NCBI GenBank assembly: GCA_020248915.1
Contig: JADCGP010000015.1
Span: 1-64,000, forward strand
Length of the DNA: 64,000 nt
Source of the DNA: Rubrivivax sp.
Lineage (GTDB): Bacteria; Pseudomonadota; Gammaproteobacteria; Burkholderiales; Burkholderiaceae_C
Direction of reading: 5' to 3'
Shown in pieces: positions 21,879-29,007 of the stretch. Numbering within the stretch: position 1 is the first letter of the stretch; every line of letters begins with the position of its first letter. The translations under genes and the position numbers were made by a program. Below the pieces are notes generated by a model. It did not search any database, had not been told where the DNA came from, and worked only from the letters and a program-made list of their open reading frames with translations.

Positions 21879-22072
21879 GCCGCGCGGCCGGGTCTCGCCC
21901 CGGCGGGCGACCCCCTTTCTTTGCTCGTGCAAAGAAAGGGGGCAAAGAAACACGTGGATGCCCGGATGCGATGGCGCGCTGCGGAGGCGGTCCGCATGGC
22001 GCCTGCACGCCTGGGCAACGGACACCCTCGAACCCGCAGCCCGCTTCGGGTTGCGCTCGACAGTTCGGCGCC
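21879..22072 (+). repeat. Left copy of a ~195-bp inverted repeat with a 14-bp hairpin
   Basis: This stretch matches the reverse complement of 26961-27155 over its whole length at an estimated 80-85% identity, starting at gccgcgcggccgggtctcg and ending near cggcgccg. It contains a perfect stem (21911-21924 and 21929-21942, loop TCGT) built on CTTTCTTTGC/GCAAAGAAAG, followed by the conserved gcaaagaaacacgtggatg. The rest of the 21782-22280 gap holds no credible gene. Together with the right copy it brackets the defence islet. Confidence 0.9.
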
Positions 22073-22280
22073 GGCGCCGGCGCCGGCCGAGGCGGCAGGG
22101 GCTGTGCTGGCACATGAGGCCTCCGACCCGGTCGCTTGCCGTGTTCGGTGGATCGACGTGTGCGCCAGGGTTGCCACCTCCCCAGCGCTTGCCATGTCCG
22201 CAGCCCGGCCGACCCGCACTGCCCCGTTGTCCCGGTGGCCAGGATCGTCGATGCCAAGGACGACGCGACGGCCGCGCGGG

Positions 22281-22493
22281 CTACAGGTCGCCGGGCTTCA
22301 GGCCGGTGTGCTTGGCCACACGGGCCGGCATCTTCGGGCCGATCTCGTCGCCATCATGGAAGGCGAACACCACGTCGGGCCAGCCGGCACGCTCCAGCGT
22401 CTTGTGCGAACCGGTCTGCCGCTTGATCCGCCAGCCCACGCGCTGCAGCGCCGCCAGCACCTGCCGTGCCTTGGCTGCCGGCCAGGCGCTCAC
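22281..22493 (-). CDS. hicA: HicA-family toxin (mRNA interferase)
   Basis: 70 residues with the HicA double-stranded-RNA-binding-like fold: KARQVLAALQRVGW, the catalytic histidine in RQTGSHKTLER (GSH motif), and PDVVFAFHDGDEIGPKMPARVAKHTGL. HicA toxins cleave mRNA and tmRNA. The ATG overlaps the hicB stop by four bases. The antitoxin is encoded first, the reverse of the classic hicAB order, an arrangement also known. Confidence 0.9.
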   Translation of the reverse strand: MSAWPAAKARQVLAALQRVGWRIKRQTGSHKTLERAGWPDVVFAFHDGDEIGPKMPARVAKHTGLKPGDL

Positions 22494-22699
22494 GCGGCGC
22501 TGGGGAGGCTGAAGCGGATCTCCAGCGGCTGGGCCTCGCCGTGTTCCAGCCGGTCGGCCAGCACGCGCAAGGCCAGGATCTCTGCCTTGGCCATGGCTTC
22601 AGCCGCGCTGGCGCCGTACGCCAGCACGCCGGGCAGCTGCGGCACCTCGGCCAGCCACCGGCCATCGTCTTCAAGCTCGCATTCCAGTTCGAAGTTCAT
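22490..22699 (-). CDS. hicB: HicB-family antitoxin (short form)
   Basis: 69 residues with the HicB partial RNase-H-like fold: ELECELEDDGRWLAEVPQLPGVLAYGASAAEAMAKAEILALRV. It ends soon after the core and has no C-terminal ribbon-helix-helix or HTH domain, so DNA-binding autoregulation is not evident. Neutralises the toxin encoded directly downstream. It is divergent from the methyltransferase relic at 22768. Confidence 0.88.
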   Translation of the reverse strand: MNFELECELEDDGRWLAEVPQLPGVLAYGASAAEAMAKAEILALRVLADRLEHGEAQPLEIRFSLPSAA

Positions 22700-22767
22700 G
22701 GCTGCGCCCCAGGTCCGCTGGCAGTGTACCGGCCGGGCCCGCTGAAGCCACCACAGGGAGGGCCCGC

Positions 22768-23190
22768 ATGGCCACCATGAAGTCCAAGAAGACAGGCAGC
22801 ACCTTCGTCTGCGTCGATGCGCTCGAGCACGCCGACGACAAGCGCAAGAGCATCCCGACGGCCGAGCACCAGAGCCTGACGACCGGCGCCGCGCGCAAGC
22901 CCATGCAGGTCAGCCATTCGCGCAGCGTGTCGAACGCCGATCGCCTGAAGGCCGAGAACGAGGCCCGAACCACGACCGGGGCCCGCGCAGCTCGTCTGGC
23001 GCGGCAGGGATCCACAGGAGTGGATGGACCGCGTCGTCAACCCACCGCCGCCCTGCATCCCGGCCGGCGCCGACGAGACCGATTCCCGCGCGCACGAACA
23101 GAACCGGCCCAATCCCATGATCCTGGGCGACGGCCTGCCGGTGAGGGCGAGCCTGGCGGAGCGCGAGGGTCTTCGAGCTTGGGTTCGCGG
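22768..23190 (+). pseudogene. Broken 5' end of a type III-like (Mod) site-specific DNA methyltransferase
   Basis: Remains in two frames match the conserved N-terminus of a widespread Mod-like adenine methyltransferase family. From the ATG at 22768: VDALEHADDKRKSIPTAEHQ and then KPMQVSHSR. After a frame change, at 22982-23080: AQLVWRGRDPQEWMDRVV followed by GADETDSRAHEQN, and at 23117-23170 ILGDGLPVRASLAEREGL. In the intact family the last block (consensus close to ILGDSLQVMASLAEREGL) directly precedes the FDPPYG catalytic motif; that and everything after it are missing. The frame then runs into the restriction-modification gene at 23303. Family consensus is from memory. Confidence 0.75.
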
Positions 23191-23302
23191 AGCGAGGAGA
23201 TTCAGGGGGCAAGAGCGGCTGCAGGACGACTGCAGGCGGCATGCGGCGTTCAGGTCGAGCCGATGCGGCGTGGTTCCCAACGGGCGCGGCCCGGAGTGCA
23301 CC

Positions 23303-26300
23303 ATGTCCAATCCCTATCATGAACTCATGGAGACAACGACAACAGCGGTTCAGGCGTTCATCGAACGCTGGCAGGGAGTGACGGCGAGCGAGCTGGCCAC
23401 CGCCCAGACCTTCGTGATGGACCTGTGCGAGCTGCTGGGCGTGTCCAAGCCGCACCCCACGCCGGCGCAGGACTACATGTTCGAGCGCCCCGTGACCTTC
23501 AGCCACGGCGACGGCTCCAGCAGCGCCGGCCGCATCGACTGCTACCGGCGCGGCCACTTCGTGCTGGAGGCCAAGAAGCTGAAGGCCGGCGCCCACACCA
23601 AGGGATTCGACGACGGCCTGCTGCGTGCCCGCAGCCAGGGCGAGAGCTACGCCCGTGCGCTGCCGGCCGAGGAAGGCCGCCCGCCCTTCGTCATGGTGGT
23701 GGACGTCGGCACCGTCATCGAGGTCTACGCCGAGTTCAGCCGCAGCGGCGGCACCTACACGCCCTTCCCCGACCCGCGCAGCCATCGCATCCTGCTCGCC
23801 GACCTGGCCAAGCCCGAGGTGCTGGAGCGGCTGCGCAAGATATGGACACGACCGGATGACCTGAACCCGGCGTCGATCGCCGCCAAGGTCACCCGGGATG
23901 TGTCCAACAAGCTGGCCCTGCTCGCCCGCTCGCTCGAACAGGCGGGGCACGCGCCGCAGACCGTGGCCGCGTACCTCTCGCGCTGCCTGTTCAGCATGTT
24001 CGCGGAGGACGTCGAACTGCTGCCCAAGGGCTCTTTCCAGGCGCTGCTGCTGCAGCACCGCGAGAACCCCGTCACGCTGCAGCTGATGCTGCGCAGCCTG
24101 TGGGCCGACATGGACCGGGGCGGCTTCTCGGTGGCGCTGGTGCAGTCGGTGCTGAAGTTCAACGGCAAGCTGTTCAAGGGCGGCAGTGCCGACGGCTACA
24201 GCCTGCTGCTCACGCCCGAGCAAGTCGACCTGCTGGTGCAGGCCGCCCGCGCCAACTGGCGCGAGGTCGAGCCCGCCATCTTCGGCACCCTGCTGGAACG
24301 CGCGCTGGACCCCGACGAACGCCACGCCCTGGGCGCCCACTACACGCCGCGCGCCTACGTGGAACGGCTGGTGCTGCCCACCATCATCGAGCCCCTGCGC
24401 GCCGAGTGGGCCAACGCCCAGGCCGCCGCGCTGCTGCTGGCGCACGAGGCCGCCGAGCTGGAGGCCCACCCGCCCGAGGTCAAGACCAAGAAGGACTTCG
24501 CCGCGCTCGACCGGCACAAGGCCGCCGTGCGCGCCAAGTGGGCCGAGGCCCGCCGGCAGGTGGGTGTCTTCCTGCACCGCCTGTGCACCCTGCGCGTGCT
24601 GGACCCGGCCTGCGGCAGCGCCAACTTCCTGTACGTGACGCTGGAGCACCTGAAGCGCCTGGAAGGCGAGGTGCTGAACCAGCTCAGCGCCCTGGGCGAC
24701 ACCCAGGACGCGCTGGACCTGGCCGGCGAGACCGTCACCCTGCAGCAACTGCGCGGCGTGGAGCTGAACGAGCGCGCCGCCGCGCTGGCCGAGCTGGTGC
24801 TGTGGATCGGCTTCCTGCAGTGGCACATCCGCACCCAGGGGCGCGCCAACGTGGCCGAGCCCGTGGTGCACGACTACGGCAACATCGAGCACCGCGACGC
24901 CGTGCTGGCCTACGACCGCCAGGAGCCGATGCTTGATGCCGCCGGCAAGGTGCTGACCCGCTGGGACGGCGAGACCGTCAAGCCGCACCCCGTGACGGGC
25001 CAACCCGTGCCCGACGAAGCCGCCCGGGTGGTGCAGTGGCACTACGTGAACCCCCGGCAGGCCGCCTGGCCGAAGGCCGACTTCATCGTCGGCAACCCGC
25101 CCTTCATCGGCAACAAGCGCATGCGGGTGGCCCTGGGCGACGGCTACGCCGACGCCCTGCGCGCCGCATGGCCCGAGGTGCCCGAGAGCGCCGATTTCGT
25201 CATGTACTGGTGGCACAAGGCCGCCGAGACGGTGCGCCAGGGCCAGGCCGAGCGCTTCGGCCTGATCACCACCAACAGCCTGACGATGATCTTCAACCGG
25301 CGGGTGATCGAGGCGCACCAGACCGCCACCCCGCCGCTGAGCCTGGCCTACGCCGTGCCCGACCACCCGTGGGTCGACAGCGCCGACGGCGCGGCGGTGC
25401 GCATCTCCATGTCCGTGGGCGTGCGCGGCAGCGCCGAGGGCAGGCTGCAGACCGTCACCCAGGAGCGGGAGGCCGACGGCGGCGAGGTGGCCGTCGAGCT
25501 GCTGACCCGGCAGGGCGTCATCCATGCCGACCTCAAGGTCGGCGCCAACGTCGCCGGGGCGAGGCGGCTGCAGGCCAATGACCGGCTGTCGAACCGTGGC
25601 GTGATACCCCACGGGGCGGGGTTCACCGTCACCCCAGACGAGGCTCGGAGCCTGGGCCTTGGCACCGTGCCGGGCCTGGAGAAGCACATCCGCCCCTACC
25701 GCAACGGCCGCGACCTGACCGGCACGCCCCGGGGCGTGCTTGTCATCGACCTGTTCGGGCTCCAGGCCGACGAGGTGCGGCAGCGTTTCCCGGCGGTCTA
25801 TCAGTGGCTGCTGGAGCGGGTCAAACCCGAGCGGGACCAGAACCCCCGCCCGAAGCGGCGCAACTTCTGGTGGCGGTTCGCGGAGGACCAGCCCCGGATG
25901 CGGGAGTCCATCGAGGGCTTGCCGCGCTACATCGTCACCGGGCAGGTGGCGAAGCACCGGGTGTTCCAGTGGCTGGACGCCTCCATCCTGCCGGACGACA
26001 AGCTCATCGCCGTGGCCAGCGCCGACGCCCTGCACCTGGGAGTGCTGTCCAGCGGAGTGCATGGCGCCTGGGCGCTGACGGCTGGTGGGCGCTTGGGGGT
26101 CGGCAACGACCCGGTTTACAGCAAGTCCACCTGCTTCGAGGCGTTCCCCTTCCCCGACCTGGACGCCGCCGGGGCGCTGGCCGAGCGCATCCGCACGCTG
26201 GCCGAGCAAATCGACGCCCACCGCAAGGCCCAGCTCGCGGCCCACCCGGACGCCACGCTCACGGCCACCTACAACGTGCTGGAGAAGCTGCGCAGCGGCG

Positions 26301-26842
26301 ATGCGCTGACCGCCAAGGAGAAGGTGGTCCACGAACACGGCCTGGTCGGCGTGCTCAAGAGCCTGCACGATGAGCTGGACGCTGCCGTGCTGCAGGCCTA
26401 CGGCTGGGCCGACCTGACCCTGCCGGCCGACACCGACACGCTGCTGCTGCGGCTGGTGGAGCTGAACGCCAAGCGCGCGGCCGAGGAAGCGGCCGGCACG
26501 GTGCGCTGGCTGCGCCCGGAGTTCCAGCAGGCGGGGCAAGGCGAGCAGGCGGCGCTGGAGACCGGGGCGGAGGACGAGGGCGAGGAAGAGACCACCGACG
26601 TGAAGCCTACCCAGGCCGCCGTGGTGCAGCGCCCGTGGCCCACGGGGCTGACCGAGCAAATCAAGGCCGTCGCCGAGGTGCTGGCCAGTGCCGGGCGCAG
26701 CCTGGACCTCGAAGGGCTGGCCGGGCACTTCAACGCCCGGGGTCGCTGGCGCGACCGCCTGCCCACGCTGCTGGACACCCTGGTGGCCTTGGGCCGCGCC
26801 CGCGTGGTGGACGGTGGCCGCTGGGTTGACGCCGGGGTGTAG
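23303..26842 (+). CDS. MmeI-like (type IIL/IIG) single-chain restriction-modification enzyme
   Basis: 1,179 residues from ATG 23303 (GGAG six bases upstream; ATG 23327 is an alternative). N-terminal nuclease motif D79-X9-E89-A-K91 (in RIDCYRRGHFVLEAKK), the spacing seen in MmeI. A helical spacer (about 180-340), GAHYTP at 344-349, adenine-methyltransferase motif I LDPACGSAN at 433-441 and motif IV NPPF at 598-601. Then a target-recognition region with the family's PRYIVTGQVAKHRVF and STCFEAFPFPD, and an acidic linker (about 1075-1100) leading to a C-terminal winged-helix-like domain absent from the shorter MmeI (about 920 residues). It is predicted to methylate and cut the same asymmetric site. 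No BREX or DISARM partner genes are present. Confidence 0.88.
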   Translation: MSNPYHELMETTTTAVQAFIERWQGVTASELATAQTFVMDLCELLGVSKPHPTPAQDYMFERPVTFSHGDGSSSAGRIDCYRRGHFVLEAKKLKAGAHTKGFDDGLLRARSQGESYARALPAEEGRPPFVMVVDVGTVIEVYAEFSRSGGTYTPFPDPRSHRILLADLAKPEVLERLRKIWTRPDDLNPASIAAKVTRDVSNKLALLARSLEQAGHAPQTVAAYLSRCLFSMFAEDVELLPKGSFQALLLQHRENPVTLQLMLRSLWADMDRGGFSVALVQSVLKFNGKLFKGGSADGYSLLLTPEQVDLLVQAARANWREVEPAIFGTLLERALDPDERHALGAHYTPRAYVERLVLPTIIEPLRAEWANAQAAALLLAHEAAELEAHPPEVKTKKDFAALDRHKAAVRAKWAEARRQVGVFLHRLCTLRVLDPACGSANFLYVTLEHLKRLEGEVLNQLSALGDTQDALDLAGETVTLQQLRGVELNERAAALAELVLWIGFLQWHIRTQGRANVAEPVVHDYGNIEHRDAVLAYDRQEPMLDAAGKVLTRWDGETVKPHPVTGQPVPDEAARVVQWHYVNPRQAAWPKADFIVGNPPFIGNKRMRVALGDGYADALRAAWPEVPESADFVMYWWHKAAETVRQGQAERFGLITTNSLTMIFNRRVIEAHQTATPPLSLAYAVPDHPWVDSADGAAVRISMSVGVRGSAEGRLQTVTQEREADGGEVAVELLTRQGVIHADLKVGANVAGARRLQANDRLSNRGVIPHGAGFTVTPDEARSLGLGTVPGLEKHIRPYRNGRDLTGTPRGVLVIDLFGLQADEVRQRFPAVYQWLLERVKPERDQNPRPKRRNFWWRFAEDQPRMRESIEGLPRYIVTGQVAKHRVFQWLDASILPDDKLIAVASADALHLGVLSSGVHGAWALTAGGRLGVGNDPVYSKSTCFEAFPFPDLDAAGALAERIRTLAEQIDAHRKAQLAAHPDATLTATYNVLEKLRSGDALTAKEKVVHEHGLVGVLKSLHDELDAAVLQAYGWADLTLPADTDTLLLRLVELNAKRAAEEAAGTVRWLRPEFQQAGQGEQAALETGAEDEGEEETTDVKPTQAAVVQRPWPTGLTEQIKAVAEVLASAGRSLDLEGLAGHFNARGRWRDRLPTLLDTLVALGRARVVDGGRWVDAGV

Positions 26843-26960
26843 CCGACGCAGCCCGACTGCCGATGGGTGGCAGTGCTGAGCATCAGGCCCGGCAGAACTT
26901 CACCCGGGCTTCGGCGCCCCTGGGAGCCAGACCCATGAAGACCAACCGGCTGGCGCGCTG

Positions 26961-27155
26961 CGGCGCCGAGCCATCGAGCGCCACTCGAAGCGCGCCGTGC
27001 GCGCGCGGGTGTTGCGAGCCCAAGCGCGCCCATGCCATGCGGCCCGCCTCCGCAGCGCGCTGCCCTCCCAAGACATCCACGTGTTTCTTTGCCTCCTTTC
27101 TTTGCACGAGCAAAGAAAGGAGGTCGCCTGCCGGGGCGAGACCCGGCCGCGCGGC
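26961..27155 (-). repeat. Right copy of the ~195-bp inverted repeat
   Basis: Reverse-complement partner of 21879-22072. The stem is 27092-27105 and 27110-27123 with loop ACGA (TCGT on the other strand). Compared with the left copy one stem pair is C-G on the left and T-A here, a compensatory change. The remainder of the 26843-27226 gap shows no gene. Confidence 0.9.
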
Positions 27156-27226
27156 ACCCCGCCGAAGCCCCGCCGAAGCCCCTCCAGACGGGCCACGAGA
27201 GGCTCGGGCCGCCAGGGGCAGCCACC

Positions 27227-27766
27227 TCACGCCGCCGAGAACTCCTTCTCGTGCATCCAGGCCGCGTGCCTGGGCGCGCGCCGCGTGCGGCTCCACTCCT
27301 CCAGCATCGCCCACTTCACCTCGTCGAGCCGGCGCGACATCTCCGGCGTCGCCGTGTCCGCCGCCAGCTCGATGCGATGCCCGTTGGGGTCGAAGAAGTA
27401 GATCGACCGGAAGATCGTGTGGTCGGTGGGGCCCACCACGTCGACACCGGCCGCCTGCAGCCGCTTCTGCGTCGCCTCGAGCGTCTTCACGCTGTCGACC
27501 TTGAAGGCGATGTGCTGCACCCAGTCCGGCGTGTTCGGGTCCTTGCCCATGCCGGGCGAGTTCGGCAGCTCGAAGAAGGCGAGGATGTTGCCGCCGCCGG
27601 CGTCGAGGAAGACGTGCATGTAGGGGTCGGGCGCGTGCGTGCTCGGCACCTGGTCCTCGGCGATCGCGAGCACGAACTCCATGCCCAGCATCTCGCGGTA
27701 CCAGTCGACGGTCTCCTTGGCGTCGCGGCAGCGGTAGGCGACGTGGTGGATGCGCTCGATCTTCAT
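27227..27766 (-). CDS. VOC (glyoxalase/dioxygenase superfamily) protein
   Basis: 179 residues from the ATG with GGAG upstream. Two beta-alpha-beta-beta-beta modules: MKIERIHHVAYRCRDAKETVDWYREMLGM with a first metal-ligand His and YMHVFLDAGGGNILAFFEL, then WVQHIAFKVDS, VVGPTDHTIFRSIYFFDPNGHRIELA with a terminal Glu ligand. The resemblance is to ring-cleavage and isomerase-type VOC proteins rather than small GlxA. Substrate not deducible. Divergent from the YbaN gene. Confidence 0.88.
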   Translation of the reverse strand: MKIERIHHVAYRCRDAKETVDWYREMLGMEFVLAIAEDQVPSTHAPDPYMHVFLDAGGGNILAFFELPNSPGMGKDPNTPDWVQHIAFKVDSVKTLEATQKRLQAAGVDVVGPTDHTIFRSIYFFDPNGHRIELAADTATPEMSRRLDEVKWAMLEEWSRTRRAPRHAAWMHEKEFSAA

Positions 27767-27871
27767 GTCCGGGTCTCCGGCAGGGCGCGTGGGCGCAGAA
27801 GGGCGGGGCGCCGACGGGCGCCGACGGGCGCCCGGGCCGGTGATGATGCGCCGCCGGCGCGTGGCGGCGCG

Positions 27872-27885
27872 TTGACCCCGGTCAA
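27872..27885. promoter_or_regulatory. FNR/Anr-type palindrome TTGACCCCGGTCAA
   Basis: It matches the TTGAY-N4-RTCAA form used by FNR/Anr/Dnr proteins in betaproteobacteria, with 6-bp perfect arms. It lies in the divergent region between the VOC gene and the YbaN-like gene, centred 55 bp before the latter's ATG. A universal stress protein gene follows. Oxygen control is an inference. Confidence 0.45.
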
Positions 27886-27933
27886 GGCCGGGGCGGCGCG
27901 GCACCTGCCCGAAGGTCGTGCGACCATCGCGGC

Positions 27934-28305
27934 ATGGTGCGGCGCGTGCTCGGTCTGCTGCTGTGGCGGCTGCTGGCCGCCACCAGTCTGCTGCTGGGGC
28001 TGGTCGGCGTGTTCGTGCCGGGCCTGCCCACGGTGCCGTTCCTGCTGCTGGCGGCGTGGGCGGGTGGCAAGGGCTGGCCTGCGCTCGAGGCCTGGCTGCT
28101 CGCGCACCCGCGCCACGGCCCGGCCATCCGCCGCTGGCGCGACCACCGGGCGGTGCCGCGCCGCGCCAAGTGGCTGGCCAGCGCGACGATGCTCGCCAGT
28201 GCCGCGCTGGTCGGCCTGTCGTCCGCCCCGGCCTGGCTCAAGCTCGGGATGGTGCTGCTGCTGGCCTGCGTGGCCACGTGGCTGTGGCGGCGGCCCGAGC
28301 TCTGA
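27934..28305 (+). CDS. YbaN/DUF454 inner-membrane protein
   Basis: 123 residues with the family's signature LLGLVGVFVPGLPTVPFLLLAAWA near the start, a cytoplasmic basic stretch (HPRHGPAIRRWRDHRAVPRRAK) and two C-terminal membrane helices. The function of DUF454 is unknown; it is often near oxygen-responsive or heme genes. It lies downstream of the FNR-like palindrome. Confidence 0.92.
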   Translation: MVRRVLGLLLWRLLAATSLLLGLVGVFVPGLPTVPFLLLAAWAGGKGWPALEAWLLAHPRHGPAIRRWRDHRAVPRRAKWLASATMLASAALVGLSSAPAWLKLGMVLLLACVATWLWRRPEL

Positions 28306-28359
28306 TGGCTGTGATGGCACGGCCGGCGCGTGGGCCGCGCCGCGATCACGTTGCGCGCG

Positions 28360-28377
28360 CTTTGCGTCAGAGCAAAG
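28360..28377. promoter_or_regulatory. Palindrome CTTTGC-N6-GCAAAG upstream of the universal stress gene
   Basis: Six-base perfect arms around gtcaga, located 84 bp before the ATG of the universal stress protein. Binding factor unknown. Confidence 0.35.
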
Positions 28378-28460
28378 TCGCCCGCCGCCGGCCGCTCTAG
28401 ATTGCGCTTCGGCGGCGGTGCGGGGCATCGGGCCCAGGCTGCCGGCCGCGGGAGCCTTGC

Positions 28461-28904
28461 ATGTACCGACATCTCCTCGTCCCCATCGACGGCTCCGACC
28501 TCAGCGACCGGGCCATCCGCGAGAGCATCGAGCTGGCCCGGCAGCTGGGTGCGTCGATCACCGGCTTCGTGGCCGAGCCGCTGGCGCCGCTGCCCGCGCC
28601 CGGGCAGCCGCAGAGCCTGATGCGCAAGGAGGCGCTCGACCACGACGCGCTGACCGAGTCGCACGCGCGCGAGATCCTGACGCGCTTCGAGGCCCAGGCG
28701 CGGGCGGCCGGCGTGCCGTTCGTCGGGCGGCACTCGCAGGCGCCGCGCGTCGACCGCGCGATCGTCGCCGAGGCCGAGGCCCAGGGCTGCGACATGATCG
28801 TGATGGTGACCCACGGCCGCGGTGCGTTCGGCGAGTTCCTGTTCGGCTCGCAGACCAAGGCCGTGCTGTCGGGGAGCAACCTGCCGCTGCTGGTGCTGCA
28901 CTGA
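28461..28904 (+). CDS. Universal stress protein (UspA family)
   Basis: 147 residues with the Usp fold: MYRHLLVPIDGSDLSDRAIRES at the start, with the first-strand Asp that contacts ATP, and the C-terminal nucleotide loop DMIVMVTHGRGAFGEFLFGSQTKAVL (G-x2-G-x9-G-S/T form) ending LPLLVLH. Likely an ATP-binding Usp that supports survival under stress or low oxygen. Confidence 0.95.
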   Translation: MYRHLLVPIDGSDLSDRAIRESIELARQLGASITGFVAEPLAPLPAPGQPQSLMRKEALDHDALTESHAREILTRFEAQARAAGVPFVGRHSQAPRVDRAIVAEAEAQGCDMIVMVTHGRGAFGEFLFGSQTKAVLSGSNLPLLVLH

Positions 28905-29007
28905 GGCGCGCCGCGGCGGGGCGGCGCATCCGGGGGGCCGGTCTGCGGCCGGGTCTGCGGGTACGATGGGCTCCGCGTCGATCCCGGCGCGCCTTCGAGC
29001 CCACCCG

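Noticed and set aside
21782-22280. Protein-coding frames through the left repeat (some over 180 residues)
   Set aside because: The same stretch is open in several frames on both strands, crosses the hairpin and resembles its inverted copy in more than one frame. This is a repeat in GC-rich DNA, not a gene.
23303-26842. BREX (PglX) or DISARM (DrmMI) membership of the large methyltransferase
   Set aside because: No PglZ, BrxC, DrmA/B/C or helicase genes adjoin, and the D-X9-ExK nuclease motif fits a self-contained type IIL enzyme.
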